From the NCBI RefSeq assembly GCF_027595985.1, contig NC_073313.1, positions 103,899,552 through 103,963,551 on the forward strand: 64,000 bases of DNA. The letters run 5' to 3'. Source of the stretch: Sorex araneus (Eukaryota > Chordata > Mammalia > Eulipotyphla > Soricidae). This document shows positions 55,282 to 64,000 of this stretch, piece by piece. The position numbers were made by a program, and so were the translations under genes. The notes under the pieces were generated by a model. The model saw nothing but the letters and a program-made list of their open reading frames with translations. It had not been told where the DNA came from and searched no databases. Numbering within the stretch: the stretch's first letter is position 1; every line of letters begins with the position of its first letter.

Positions 55282-55925
55282 TCAAAAAAAGTTAAATCAT
55301 GTAGCAATTAATGATCACAAATAGACTTTTTTTTGCTTTTCGGGTCACACCGGCGATGCTTAGGGGTTACTCCTGGCTCTGCACTCAGGAATCACTCCTG
55401 CCGGTGCTCAGGGGACCATTTAGGATGCTGGGAATTGAACCTGGGTCAGCCGTGTGCAAGCCAAATGCCCTACCCGCTGTGCTATCGCTCTAGCTCCACA
55501 AATAAACTTCTGTTAATTTATTTTCTGATAGTTTTGTTTGGCATTCTTTTAAAGTATTTTTGGACAAAGTAATATGAAATAAATTTGTTATGTGCCTGCC
55601 AAGGGGACAAAAAAAGCTTCATTTATGATAGGGAATATATGATGACTTCTTCAATAAGATTCAAGTAAAAAATAAAATTCAATGCAAAAAAATTTAAATG
55701 CCAGAGTTGAAAACTTAGTCATGCAAATGAGAATAGGCAATATAATATACTGTTTTAAACTATTTTAATTTCTTTATTTTTGAAGGTTAAAATCATATAG
55801 CAATCCATCACTACAAATTGGCTTTTGTTGATTTATTTTCTGATAATTCTATTCGCCATTTCTTTACATTATTTAGGAACAAATAATATGAAATTACTAT
55901 ATACCTGCAAAGGTAGCAAGGAAAC
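55282..55925. repeat. Diverged direct repeat of unknown family
   Basis: 55282-55315 plus 55497-55610 (split by a SINE) align with 55785-55925. Shared pieces are AATCATGTAGCAAT / AATCATATAGCAAT, TTAATTTATTTTCTGATA / TTGATTTATTTTCTGATA and AATATGAAAT. Confidence 0.55.
55329..55496 (-). repeat. Young full-length tRNA-derived SINE with TSD
   Basis: Minus orientation, near-consensus, ending GCTATCGCTCTAGCTC. CACAAATAGACTT (55316-55328) and CACAAATAAACTT (55497-55509) differ at one base. Confidence 0.95.
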
Positions 55926-57055
55926 TGGAGCAACTACTGGAGGGAAGGGGATATTGGTGGTGGGATTGGTATTGGAACTTTGTGTGCCTAAAACAACTCT
56001 TAGAAATTTTGTAAGTAATGGTGTCTTGATAAAAAAATAAATATTTAAAGACTGAGATGTTAGACCTGGCACTATAAAGTACATAGATGTCTCACACAGG
56101 TGAGCCATTCCATAATATTTGTGTTGAGATATTTCTGGCGACTTGATCCCAATAGCAAGGAAAAAGGTAAAAATAAACAATTGGGACTACATTAAATTAA
56201 AGTTTTTATATAGAAAAAAACAAACAAAAAGCCATTTGAATGGGAGAAGATATGTGCATATCATACATATGATAAGGGATTAATAGCCAAGCTGTATAAA
56301 GAACTCATATCACTTACCAATAATAACAAAAACTCCACAAATGACCCAGATTTAAAATGGGATGGACAGACTTAAATAATCTTAAAAATTTTAAGAATCT
56401 TCTTAAAGGGGAACATAAAGGATGACCAACAGGCACTTGAAAAAATGCTCACAATTATAGATTATCAGAACACAGTGAGATACCACTTCATGCCCTCTAG
56501 AATGGCTTACAATAAATGTAGCAAAAATAACAAGTATTGGAAAAGGGTGAAGAAAAAGAAACTCTAGTATACTTATTTGGGGAAGGTCTATTGGTACAAC
56601 CATACTGGAGAAACAATGTTTCTTCTTTAAGAAGCTAAAGACAGAGCTACTACATGATCCAACAAGCCCAATTTTGGGTATTTAGCCAACAAATACAAAA
56701 ACATACACATAAAAACTTAAGTTTTATCTGTCCAAAGTTTATTGCAGTTTACAATAACTAAATTACGGAAGCAACTAAAGCACCCACAGGTGGATAATTG
56801 AGTAAAAATGTAGTATGTATATACAGTGGAACACTACTTAAAAATAAAACAAACGTCTGCCATTTGCTACATAAGGGAAGAAGTTCAAAGGAATTACTCA
56901 TTGAAAAAGTCAGACAGAAGATTAATTTTAATTGATTTTACCTGCACGTGCAATAAGAATTTAATTTTGATGCACAGGAAAAATAAAAATGCAAACAAGT
57001 GGACACGGATAATAGAACTAAGGTTACCTAAAAAAGGTGTTGTGGTTTGTTATAA
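55926..57055 (+). mobile_element. L1 3' pieces, sense
   Basis: 55926-56045 is an L1 3' UTR end (ATATTGGTGGTGGGATTGG, A-rich tail). 56080-57055 is ORF2 (AACAATTGGGACTACATTAAA, TGATAAGGGATTAATAGCCA, CAGTGAGATACCACTTCATG). Frames are broken. Confidence 0.75.
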
Positions 57056-57065
57056 AAGATGTGTG

Positions 57066-57241
57066 GGGGCTGGAACGATAGCACAGCGGGTAGGGCGTTT
57101 GCCTTGCACGTGGCCAATCCGGGTTTGGTTCCCAGCATCCCATATGGTCCCCTGAGCACCGCCAGGGGTAATTCCTGAGTGAAGAGGCCGGAGTAACCCC
57201 TGTGCATCGCCGGGTGTGACCCAAAAACAAACAAAAAAAAT
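57066..57241 (+). repeat. Young full-length tRNA-derived SINE with TSD
   Basis: GGGGCTGGAACGATAGCAC to GGGTGTGACCCAAAAACAAAC. GATGTGTG is duplicated at 57058-57065 and 57242-57249. Confidence 0.96.
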
Positions 57242-57249
57242 GATGTGTG

Positions 57250-57402
57250 ACACCTGAAGTGATAGTATAGCAGGTAGGGTATTTCCCTTGCATGTGGCCA
57301 ACCCAGGTTAGATCCTTAGCATCCCATATGTTCCCCACAGCACTACCACGATTTCTAAGTGCAGAACCAAGATTAGGCCCTGAGCACTGCCTGGTGTAAC
57401 CT
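57250..57402 (+). repeat. tRNA-derived SINE adjoining the previous one
   Basis: ACCTGAAGTGATAGTATAGC, GGCCAACCCAGGTTAGATCC, ATCCCATATGTTCCCC and GAGCACTGCCTGGTGTAACC. It is older than its neighbour. Confidence 0.88.
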
Positions 57403-57452
57403 CCAGCACATACATACATACATACATACATACATACATACATACATACACA
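57403..57452 (+). repeat. (CATA)n microsatellite
   Basis: Ten to eleven pure CATA units at the tail of the SINE. Confidence 0.95.
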
Positions 57453-58000
57453 GGCACACAAAGAGACATGTGTGTTAAATAGGGTGGGCAGGACTTAAAG
57501 AGAAACTGCTGTTCAAGAGCTACTCAGGTTCTGAAAGAGTGGGTAGGAGGGCAAAACAAAAGCAAGTACCTGAGCTGATTCCTTAAGAACCCACCAAGCC
57601 AAGGTAAAATGCATAACCACAGTTCTTGAATTATAAAGTCTGAATTGTCCTCTCTAGTATCAGCAAGCTGGCCTTTCCATGGCTGTCACTGACCTGATGA
57701 TTGGAGATGGTAGACAGGTAAGTAAAAGTGCTCTAGTACTCTCACTGAAACTCACCAGTCTCTTTCTTCATCAAGCACTACCATGTATATTTTAAGATGT
57801 TTGAAAATTAAACCTTATAATATGACAAAGTTTATTCTGACAAGTTTATTTAACCAACTTAATCATTACATTAGTGGAGGGATCGGCACTTGAATTTTCC
57901 TACATTGCTAATTTTAGTAGTATTTCTATCACAAATTTGCATTTGCTAACTAACATGAAAAGTAGTTAAATGTTTTTTTTAGTTTAATTTAAAATTACAT
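57453..58000. other. No recognisable gene
   Basis: Unassigned intergenic sequence. Confidence 0.4.
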
Positions 58001-58004
58001 TGCT

Positions 58005-58192
58005 TAAGGGCCAGAGCCATAGTACATTGTGTAGGGCTGATTTCCATTTCTGCCTTGCATAGCTGACCTGAATTTGATCTCTGGCACCTCTCATAGTTCT
58101 TTGAGCTCAACAGTACTGACCCCTTATTGCAGAGCCAGGAGTAAGCCCTAAGTATGGCCCTTGTATGGCCCTCCAAAGGAAAAAAAGGGCAT
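58005..58192 (+). repeat. Old tRNA-derived SINE
   Basis: AAGGGCCAGAGCCATAGTAC, GACCTGAATTTGATCTCTGGC, GCAGAGCCAGGAGTAAGCCC. A 20-base insertion lies in the head. Confidence 0.7.
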
Positions 58193-58412
58193 AAGATTAC
58201 ATTGCTTATGAACACATGTGAGAATAGAAAGAAGAGAGGGATGAAGAATATATGTTTAACTTGGATAATACTGACATTTACTAAATAGGGAAGGACTAAT
58301 AAAACATTGGTTTGCAGAGATAGGTAATGAAGTTATCTATTTTGGATTGTTGTATTTGAGGTGGCTTTAAACATTTGAGTGACCTTGTCAGGGAATTAGT
58401 TGGATATTAGAA

Positions 58413-58560
58413 TCTGGGGTGGAGGCAATGCAGGTAGGACTCTTGTCTTGCATGAAGCTGACTCAGGTTCAATTATTGGTACACCGTATGGTCCCCTGAG
58501 CCTCATCAGGAGTTAGTCTCAGCACCTCCTGGTGCAGCTCTCTCCCCAAACCTTCGGAAA
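58413..58560 (+). repeat. tRNA-derived SINE, older
   Basis: GGTGGAGGCAATGCAGGTAGG, CTGACTCAGGTTCAATTATTGG and CCGTATGGTCCCCTGAG. Confidence 0.7.
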
Positions 58561-58569
58561 AAAAGGGGA

Positions 58570-60836
58570 TCTGGAGCTCAATTGAGACATGGGAGTCTCC
58601 CGGTGGACAGTTCACAATGAAATTCACCACATCATATTCAATCAAAGGTTTTGTCTGACCAATATCGCTGTTGTCCCAAAATTCCAAATATCTCCTTCGT
58701 GCAAAATTCTACTTCACAAACCGGGGAAAAAGGTCTGCAAAACTTAAGTTTAAGAAGGGAACTCCCAGAATTGACCACCAACTGGGAGCTCTTTGGCACT
58801 ATTGCAGCAATGTGGGAAGATGCTGTCCTTAACAATATCGACAAGGAATACGATCGACTGGTTCAGCACCTCCATGACTGCGTGAAGATTGTTGAGAGCG
58901 AGAAAGCCACAAAAAGATGCCTGTCTTTGGAAATTCTCAAGTTGATTCATCAACGTGGTTTGGCGCAAGCCTCAGGAAACCACAAGCTAACTAAGTCCGA
59001 GCTCGCAAAGCTGTGAAGATAAGCGATAAAGGAAGACCTAAAAGAGAAAAGAGCAGCAGGGTTGGCCAATGCGGCAGAGGCTGGGAATAGTATTCGAAAC
59101 ACTTGCCTATCCTTCACCAATTACAAGACCAAGATGACTGCCCTCTGACATCCTGATGGATCTATCACATCTTCCAGAAAAGCAATGGAGAGAATTATTC
59201 ACGACTTCTACTCGGATCTCTTTGACAGCCATGTCCACCTGCCCACATACCAAATTCCGCAGGATTGATACGTCGTTCCCAACATATCAATGTTGGGAAC
59301 GACATGCCATTTCGTTGGTAAAGACGAGTACAGCACCTGGTCTGGATAATTTCAGACCCAAACACCTGAAGAATTTGCCACCAGTACTCGTCAATACATG
59401 GGGTCAGCTCTTCACATGCTGCCCGTCTGAATGCAAGGTTCCATCCCAATGGAAAATCAGCAGGACCGTTCTGTTGTACAAGAAGGGAGAAATCCACAAC
59501 ATCGGCAACTATCACCCAATCTGCCTGCTGTCTGTCATCTACAAGTTATTCACTCGTGTCATCCTGAATAGAATAGGCAGAACACTAGATGAAGGACAAC
59601 CATGCGAGCAAGCCAGGTTCAGAAAAGGATTCAGCAAGATTGACCATATCTACAAAGCGACCAAACTCATTAAAGTTTCGTGAGAGTTCAAGATGCCGCT
59701 CTGTTTAACGTTCATTGATTTAAAGAAGGCCTTTGATTCTGTTGAGACTGAAGCAGTCATCGAAGCCTTAGCCAAACAGGGCATTCAAACTCAGTACATC
59801 AAGATCCTCCGCAAGCTGTATTACAGATTCACCACCAGGATCTCACCATTCTACAAGGAAGTCATCATTGACGTAAAGAGAGAGATTCGGCAGGGTGATA
59901 CCATTTCACCAAAACTCTTCAGTGCCACCCTCGAGAACATCATGTGACGACTGGAATGGGAAGGAATGGGAGTGAAGATAGATGTTCAGCAACTACACCA
60001 TCTCTGCTTCACTGATGACATTGTTCTCATAAAGCCAAACATTAGCCAAGATGCACAAATGCTGGCCGACTTCGACCATGAGTGTGGAAAGGTCAAACTG
60101 TAGCTGAATGTCAACAAGACGATGCTCATGAAAAATGAACTAGTCTCTGTTGCACCATTTGCTCTCAATGAAACGAACATCTCCAAATGCAGCAGCTATG
60201 TGTACCTGAGTCGAGAAATCAACATGAGGAACGACTTGGTGCCAGAACTGCGTAGGAGGAAGAGAGCAGCGTGGAACGCCTTCAAGAGCACCGAAGAAGT
60301 GGTTAAGAGGACGAAGAACCTCTGACTCCGGGCACATCTTTTCGATTCCACCATTCTTCCTGCACTAAAATACGCCTCAGAGACCTGGGCTCTACACAAA
60401 CAGTATGAGAATGCTATTCGGGTATCCCAAAGAAGAATTGAAAGAGTTATGCTAGGAGTATCACGTCTCACTAAATGAGAATAGGAATCCGGAGTTCCGA
60501 CCTCCATCTACGGTCAAGAATCAGGGACACTGTCTCATTTGCCAAGACGACATAATCAGATGGGCCGGATACGTAATGTGATTCAGAGATGACCGCTGGA
60601 CTAGAGCTGTTACTGACTGGATTCCACATTTCGTCAAAAGACCACATGGCCGCTCACCAACAAGATGGTCAGACTTCTTCGTCAAAACCCTGAATGAATG
60701 GTTTGAGGCTCGTCCTATTTTTGGAGTGAGCAGATATCATTGGACTACACTAGCACGCAACAGGGACAAATGGAGACGTTACTGGCGCTTGCTTGAGCAA
60801 ATCGAAGATCAGCGGGATGACAAGTGATACAAGTGA
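58570..60836 (+). pseudogene. RTE-clade LINE ORF2: linker, reverse transcriptase, C-terminus and 3' end
   Basis: The longest RTE copy here, truncated at the 5' side so the endonuclease is missing. A region with ELTTNWELFGTIAAMWEDAV and LEILKLIHQRGLAQAS leads to the reverse transcriptase: APGLDNFRPKHLK, SRTVLLYKKGEIHNIGNYHP (about 59458-59517), catalytic motif A FIDLKKAFDS (59711-59740), REIRQGDTISPKLFS, and the active site FTDDIVL at about 60008-60028 (usually FADD). Downstream are CSSYVYLSREIN and ASETWALHKQ. Stops interrupt the RT frame at 59014, about 59681, 59945 and 60101, several being CGA-to-TGA type changes, and there is at least one frameshift (59017-59156). The element ends at GATGACAAGTGATACAAGTGAT, a short tandem tail instead of poly(A). 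It cannot make a working protein. Confidence 0.93.
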
Positions 60837-61330
60837 TTTTCCCAATCTGTTTTTCTATGGATAAATAGATTGGGAAATAAATTGAGTAGTCATACGTCTA
60901 GAAACAGTCATATATAATTATGAAACTAGACAGGAGCTTTGAAGGAGACTAAAGGAGACATGCTAGTGAGCATGCCTGGGTAAGTAGAGAATCAGAAGAG
61001 CCATAAAGGAGTTGGAAAATTTCAGTGAAGTAGGACGAAAATCAGAGTAGTGATTTTACCAATGCCAAGAGAATAGTGTTTCAAAAAAGGATCGGTAAAC
61101 TTCACTGAACACAACTAAGGACATAGGATAAGAGGACAGAGAAATTGCTACTGGGTTGGCAAGATGGATGGGGTGTTACTGAATATCTCACCAAGAGCAG
61201 TGCATTATTGGAGAGGATTTAAGAGAAACTGCAAGAAGAGATGGTTACAGAGAACTTTAACTCTGAAGGATTTCATTGTGAATACACAGAGTAATAGCTT
61301 GATGATAATATAAGGATATGGATGCTATTA
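60837..61330. other. No recognisable gene
   Basis: Unassigned purine-rich intergenic sequence after the RTE copy. Confidence 0.4.
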
Positions 61331-61669
61331 TTTTCATTTAGATGCCGTAATTTACAAAGCTTTTAAGTACTATTTTGAGCATTCAATGTTCCATCTATAA
61401 ATTCACCACCAGTGTCAATGTCCTTGCGCCAATTTACTATTTTCCCTTCATCTCTCTAACTACATACTTTTTTTTCTTTTTTTAAGTTATTTATTTTATT
61501 GAATCACCATGTGGAAAGTTACAAAGTTCTCAGGCTTATGTCTCAATTATACAATACTCAAACACCCATCCCTTCAGCAGTGCCCATATTCCACCACCAA
61601 TATACCTCCGACCCCCCGCCCCCTACCCCCGCCTGCGTAAATAATAAATTTCACTTCATTTTCTCTTTA
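61331..61669 (-). mobile_element. Two L1 3' UTR fragments, antisense
   Basis: 61331-61465 is an old fragment (AATTTACAAAGCTTTTAAG). 61470-61669 is younger: a T run, GAATCACCATGTGGAAAGTTAC, then the CATCCCTTCAGCAGTGCCC block. Confidence 0.7.
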
Positions 61670-63057
61670 CCGTGATTAAATTCCATATTTCAACGCAAAA
61701 CTCACTATAGTTGTTGGAGTTTCCACCCAAAAAAGACAGCCCTACTGCCAAGGAAGCATTTGTAATTAGTTTCCCATTGCTGAGAATGAAGAGATATGAA
61801 GTCCCGCTGTTCCACGTATATAACTCTTTTTTTTTCTCCTTCCCACGCCAACAAGTTCGTTCCTGCTTAATCGTCCTCATAATATGGTGGATGCCATGCC
61901 ACTTCTCCCTGAAAAGGGAAAAAAAAAACGAGAAAGAAGGATATTTCCCCTCCTCGGCCGGCGTGGGTCTATGGCTTAGTTCACAGTCTAGAGACATGGC
62001 TGCAAGCAGTTTCTGGGACCAAAAGTAGACTAGTTGGCCTCCGGATCCTGATCTATCAGCAACAAAGTGGCCACACAAAAGTGTGGCCACCTGGGTCGAA
62101 TCTTGGCGGAGCGCGAGCCAGTATCAGCCCCAGCCCGAGACTGCCCAAGCGTCCCGCTGTTCCAAGGACATATTTTTTTTCTCCTTTCCGCGCCACCAAG
62201 TTTATACCTGCTTAATAGACCTCATAATATGGTGAACGCCACGCCGCTTCTCCCCGAAAAGGGAAAAAAAAAACGAGAAAGAAGGTTATTTCCTCTCGTT
62301 GGCCGGCGTAGGGCTATGGCTTAGTTCACAGTCTAGAGACATGGCTGCTACTTTGATTACCTTCAATATTTCAACAAAAAACTCACTATTATTGTTTGGA
62401 GTTTCCCCCCAAAGTCAGATCTGCTAAAAAGGAACCGTTTCACATTGCTGACAATTAAGATATTAGGTCTCTGTTGCGGCCGTGCAGTTTTGGATTTCTG
62501 TGTAAAGTCCAGGGAAAATTCTGCCAGAAATTGAATTTCTGCAAGCTTTTACTTCTCTTTTGTGGTGCTCATATGATGGAAAAGCCTGGAGAGAGAAACC
62601 CTACCCTCCTGGCGCCGCATGGGGCAGTTCACAGCCTAGAGGCATTTCTGCTAGCTGCTGGTGTACAAAGTAGTTTAGTTGGCCTCTGCGATCATGCTCG
62701 TGCAGCAGCGGAAAGGCCACACACGTCTGGCCACTGTGCTTCAATCTCAGCGGAGGGCGGGGCCTGTACGTGTGGAGAGGGCCTTGAGCATGGCTGTGGC
62801 TACATACATGCTAAGTATGTAGTTAGATCTCCCGCGCATCCCGTAGCAGCTGGCTGATACCTCCATTTTGTGCTCAAAAAGCGGTGATTGCCATGCTGTG
62901 CCCGGAAAGGAAGGGATGAGAGAGAGAAACCCTTCCCCACCTGGCACCGCATGGGGCAGTTGCTCAGTTCACAGTCTAGAGGCATTTCTGTGAGCTGCTG
63001 GTATACAAAGTAGTTTAGTTGGCCTCTGGGACCATGCTCATGCAGCAGCAGAAAGCC
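61670..63057 (+). repeat. Array of about four diverged monomers, family unknown
   Basis: Two A-type units (about 61680-62130 and 62131-62470) share TCCCGCTGTTCCA, TAATATGGTG, GAAAAGGGA-A10-CGAGAAAGAAGG and ATGGCTTAGTTCACAGTC. Two B-type units (about 62560-62760 and 62860-63057) share GAGAGAAACCCT, CGCATGGGGCAGTT, GTACAAAGTAGTTTAGTTGG (or GTATAC...) and GGCCTCTG. A and B align with each other through TTCACAGTCTAGAG-CAT. The locus at 33575-34150 holds two more units. There is no coding frame of note. Confidence 0.75.
62067..62090. repeat. Perfect 10-bp hairpin, AAAA loop
   Basis: GTGGCCACAC, AAAA, GTGTGGCCAC. It lies between two A-type monomers. Confidence 0.9.
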
Positions 63058-63241
63058 CTAACTACATACTTAGCACAGTGAATTTTTAAAAATTTACTCA
63101 GTGCCCCCGCGCCTGGCTGTCTTCCCCAGGGCCCCTTGGAGGGGGTGGGCTTCAGTTTCCCTCCCCACGCTGAGCAGAGCTTCTGTGGCTGAAGACCTCC
63201 ACAGCCTAGCCACAGCCATGCTCAAGGCCCTCTCCACACGT
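62768..63241. repeat. Large fold-back: two perfect inverted segments
   Basis: A 35-base segment at 62768-62802 is the exact reverse complement of 63207-63241. A 17-base segment at 62810-62826 (GCTAAGTATGTAGTTAG) is the exact reverse complement of 63058-63074. The left copy lacks about 125 bases present between the two on the right. The right arm belongs to the RTE derivative, so the left arm is an inverted, deleted piece of it inside the monomer array. Confidence 0.9.
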
Positions 63242-63722
63242 TCGGATGAGCCTCACGCATGAAGGAACCAGCAGAGGAACCCAGGTGTGTGGGACCCGGG
63301 GCTGAGACCTCCAAGCCTGCTCTGATCGGGACTGAGCCTCTTCTGCCCAGATTCCCCATCTTCCAGTAGCTAGGAGGTTACACCCAGGGACTGCCCCCAC
63401 ACTCTGTAATCCCACCAATGGCCATCATCCAGAAACTTTAAAACCAAGCTCCCGGAAGTTTATGGCCTAGTTCTCCCTTTGGGAGAGCCTAGCAGCTACC
63501 AAGAGTTTCCTGCCCACAAACTGCCTCACAAACTCCCCATGGCATATTAATATGCCAAAACCAGTAACAACGATGGGTCTCATTCCCCTGACCCTGAAAG
63601 AGCCTCCAATGCGGCACCATTGGAAAGGGCGAATAAAGAGAGGCTTCTAAAATCTCAGGACTAAGACAAATGGAGACGTTACTGAGACCGCTCGAGAAAT
63701 TCGACGATCAACGGGGATGATG
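63105..63722 (+). mobile_element. Internally deleted RTE derivative (5' UTR joined to 3' end)
   Basis: From about 63105 to 63660 it matches the other derivative copies. Its later part (63460-63655) matches the true RTE 5' UTR at 456-705 (GTAACAACRATGGGTCT, ATAAAATCTCAGG-type). It then jumps to the RTE 3' end (ACAAATGGAGACGTTACTG, GACGATCAACGGGGATGATG), as at 60763-60830. All coding sequence is missing. This is the type copy for 17535-18075, 22136-22500 and 24105-24345. Confidence 0.9.
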
Positions 63723-63734
63723 AAGACTCAGTGA

Positions 63735-63900
63735 GGCCTGAGCAATAGTACAGTGTGTAGGGTGGTTACCTTTCATATGGACGATTTAGATTTGATCACT
63801 GACATCCTATATGGTCCCCCATTCCTGGCCAGGAATGATACCTTAGTGTAGAGCCAGAAGTAATCCCTCAGCACCGCTGGGTGTAGCTCCCCACCCCCAT
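63735..63900 (+). repeat. tRNA-derived SINE, older
   Basis: AGGCCTGAGCAATAGTACAG, TTTAGATTTGATCACTGAC, CTATATGGTCCCCC, GAGCCAGAAGTAATCCCTCAG and CCGCTGGGTGTAGC. Confidence 0.8.
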
Positions 63901-64000
63901 TTTTTAAAAATTATTTAGGTTTGGGTCACATGCTTAGAATAGAGTTGACTCTTATGGTTGTGATTTCACCAGTTTATTAGATATTGATGCTATTTATTTA

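Noticed and set aside
57403-57452. Regular CATA units considered as a CRISPR-like or structured array
   Set aside because: It is a simple tetranucleotide microsatellite at a SINE tail, with no spacers.
61670-63057. Monomer array as the 5' UTR of the RTE element
   Set aside because: Three derivative copies (18075, 22136, 63105) start at the same point downstream of this array, so the RTE-like 5' end is near 63105 and the array looks separate.

Overview
The window is nuclear DNA of a placental mammal, almost certainly a shrew (Sorex-type eulipotyphlan). The clearest marker is a very abundant tRNA-derived SINE of the shrew type: a head ending in a B box like GGTTCGATTCC, a body with CCATATGGTCCCC and a tail ending TGTGACCCAAAAAGC-polyA. 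About 40 copies of all ages are spread over both strands. They sit among L1 and HAL1 fragments, BovB-like RTE LINE fragments, hAT MITEs, one solo LTR and long microsatellites. Nothing prokaryotic is present, and I see no spliced gene.

The one convincing protein-coding gene is at 3694-6291. It is an uninterrupted, intronless Argonaute of 865 codons (860 from a second ATG). It aligns from end to end with mammalian AGO2, whose parent gene is split into many exons, so it is a retrocopy. It has no stop or frameshift. It keeps the four slicer residues (D603, E643, D675, H813), the MID 5'-phosphate pocket and the C-terminal serine cluster, although it differs from human AGO2 at about one residue in seven in the PIWI region (by-eye count against remembered sequence). 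The first 25 or so residues are unrelated to AGO2. Upstream is a short CpG-containing stretch with a perfect NRF1 palindrome at 3660-3671 and a TTACGTAA bZIP site at 3623-3630. The likely reading is an old, selected, possibly germline-expressed AGO2 retrogene.

Layout: 1-705 RTE LINE endonuclease and 5' UTR (minus); 706-3480 old repeats; 3481-6560 AGO2 retrogene; 6561-14200 mostly old or unique sequence with a few SINEs; 14200-31400 dense L1/HAL1/SINE/RTE layers including a solo LTR (25461-26753); 32440-34610 an unclassified GC-rich block; 34610-51600 mostly antisense HAL1 and L1 with nested insertions and a 396-base pyrimidine tract; 52730-53380 telomere-like repeats beside a doubly truncated RTE piece; 53700-57050 HAL1 and L1; 58570-60836 the longest RTE copy (reverse transcriptase to 3' end); 61670-63057 an unclassified monomer array; 63105-63722 an internally deleted RTE derivative.

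The RTE-related parts form a lineage readable within the window. The autonomous RTE (5' part at 1-705, 3' part at 58570-60836) gave an internally deleted form that joins its 5' UTR directly to its 3' end (63105-63722, 17535-18075). Part of that form, fused behind a tRNA-like SINE head, makes a composite SINE (17161-17405, 27735-27968, 49817-50055). This parallels the BovB / BovA / Bov-tA series of ruminants.
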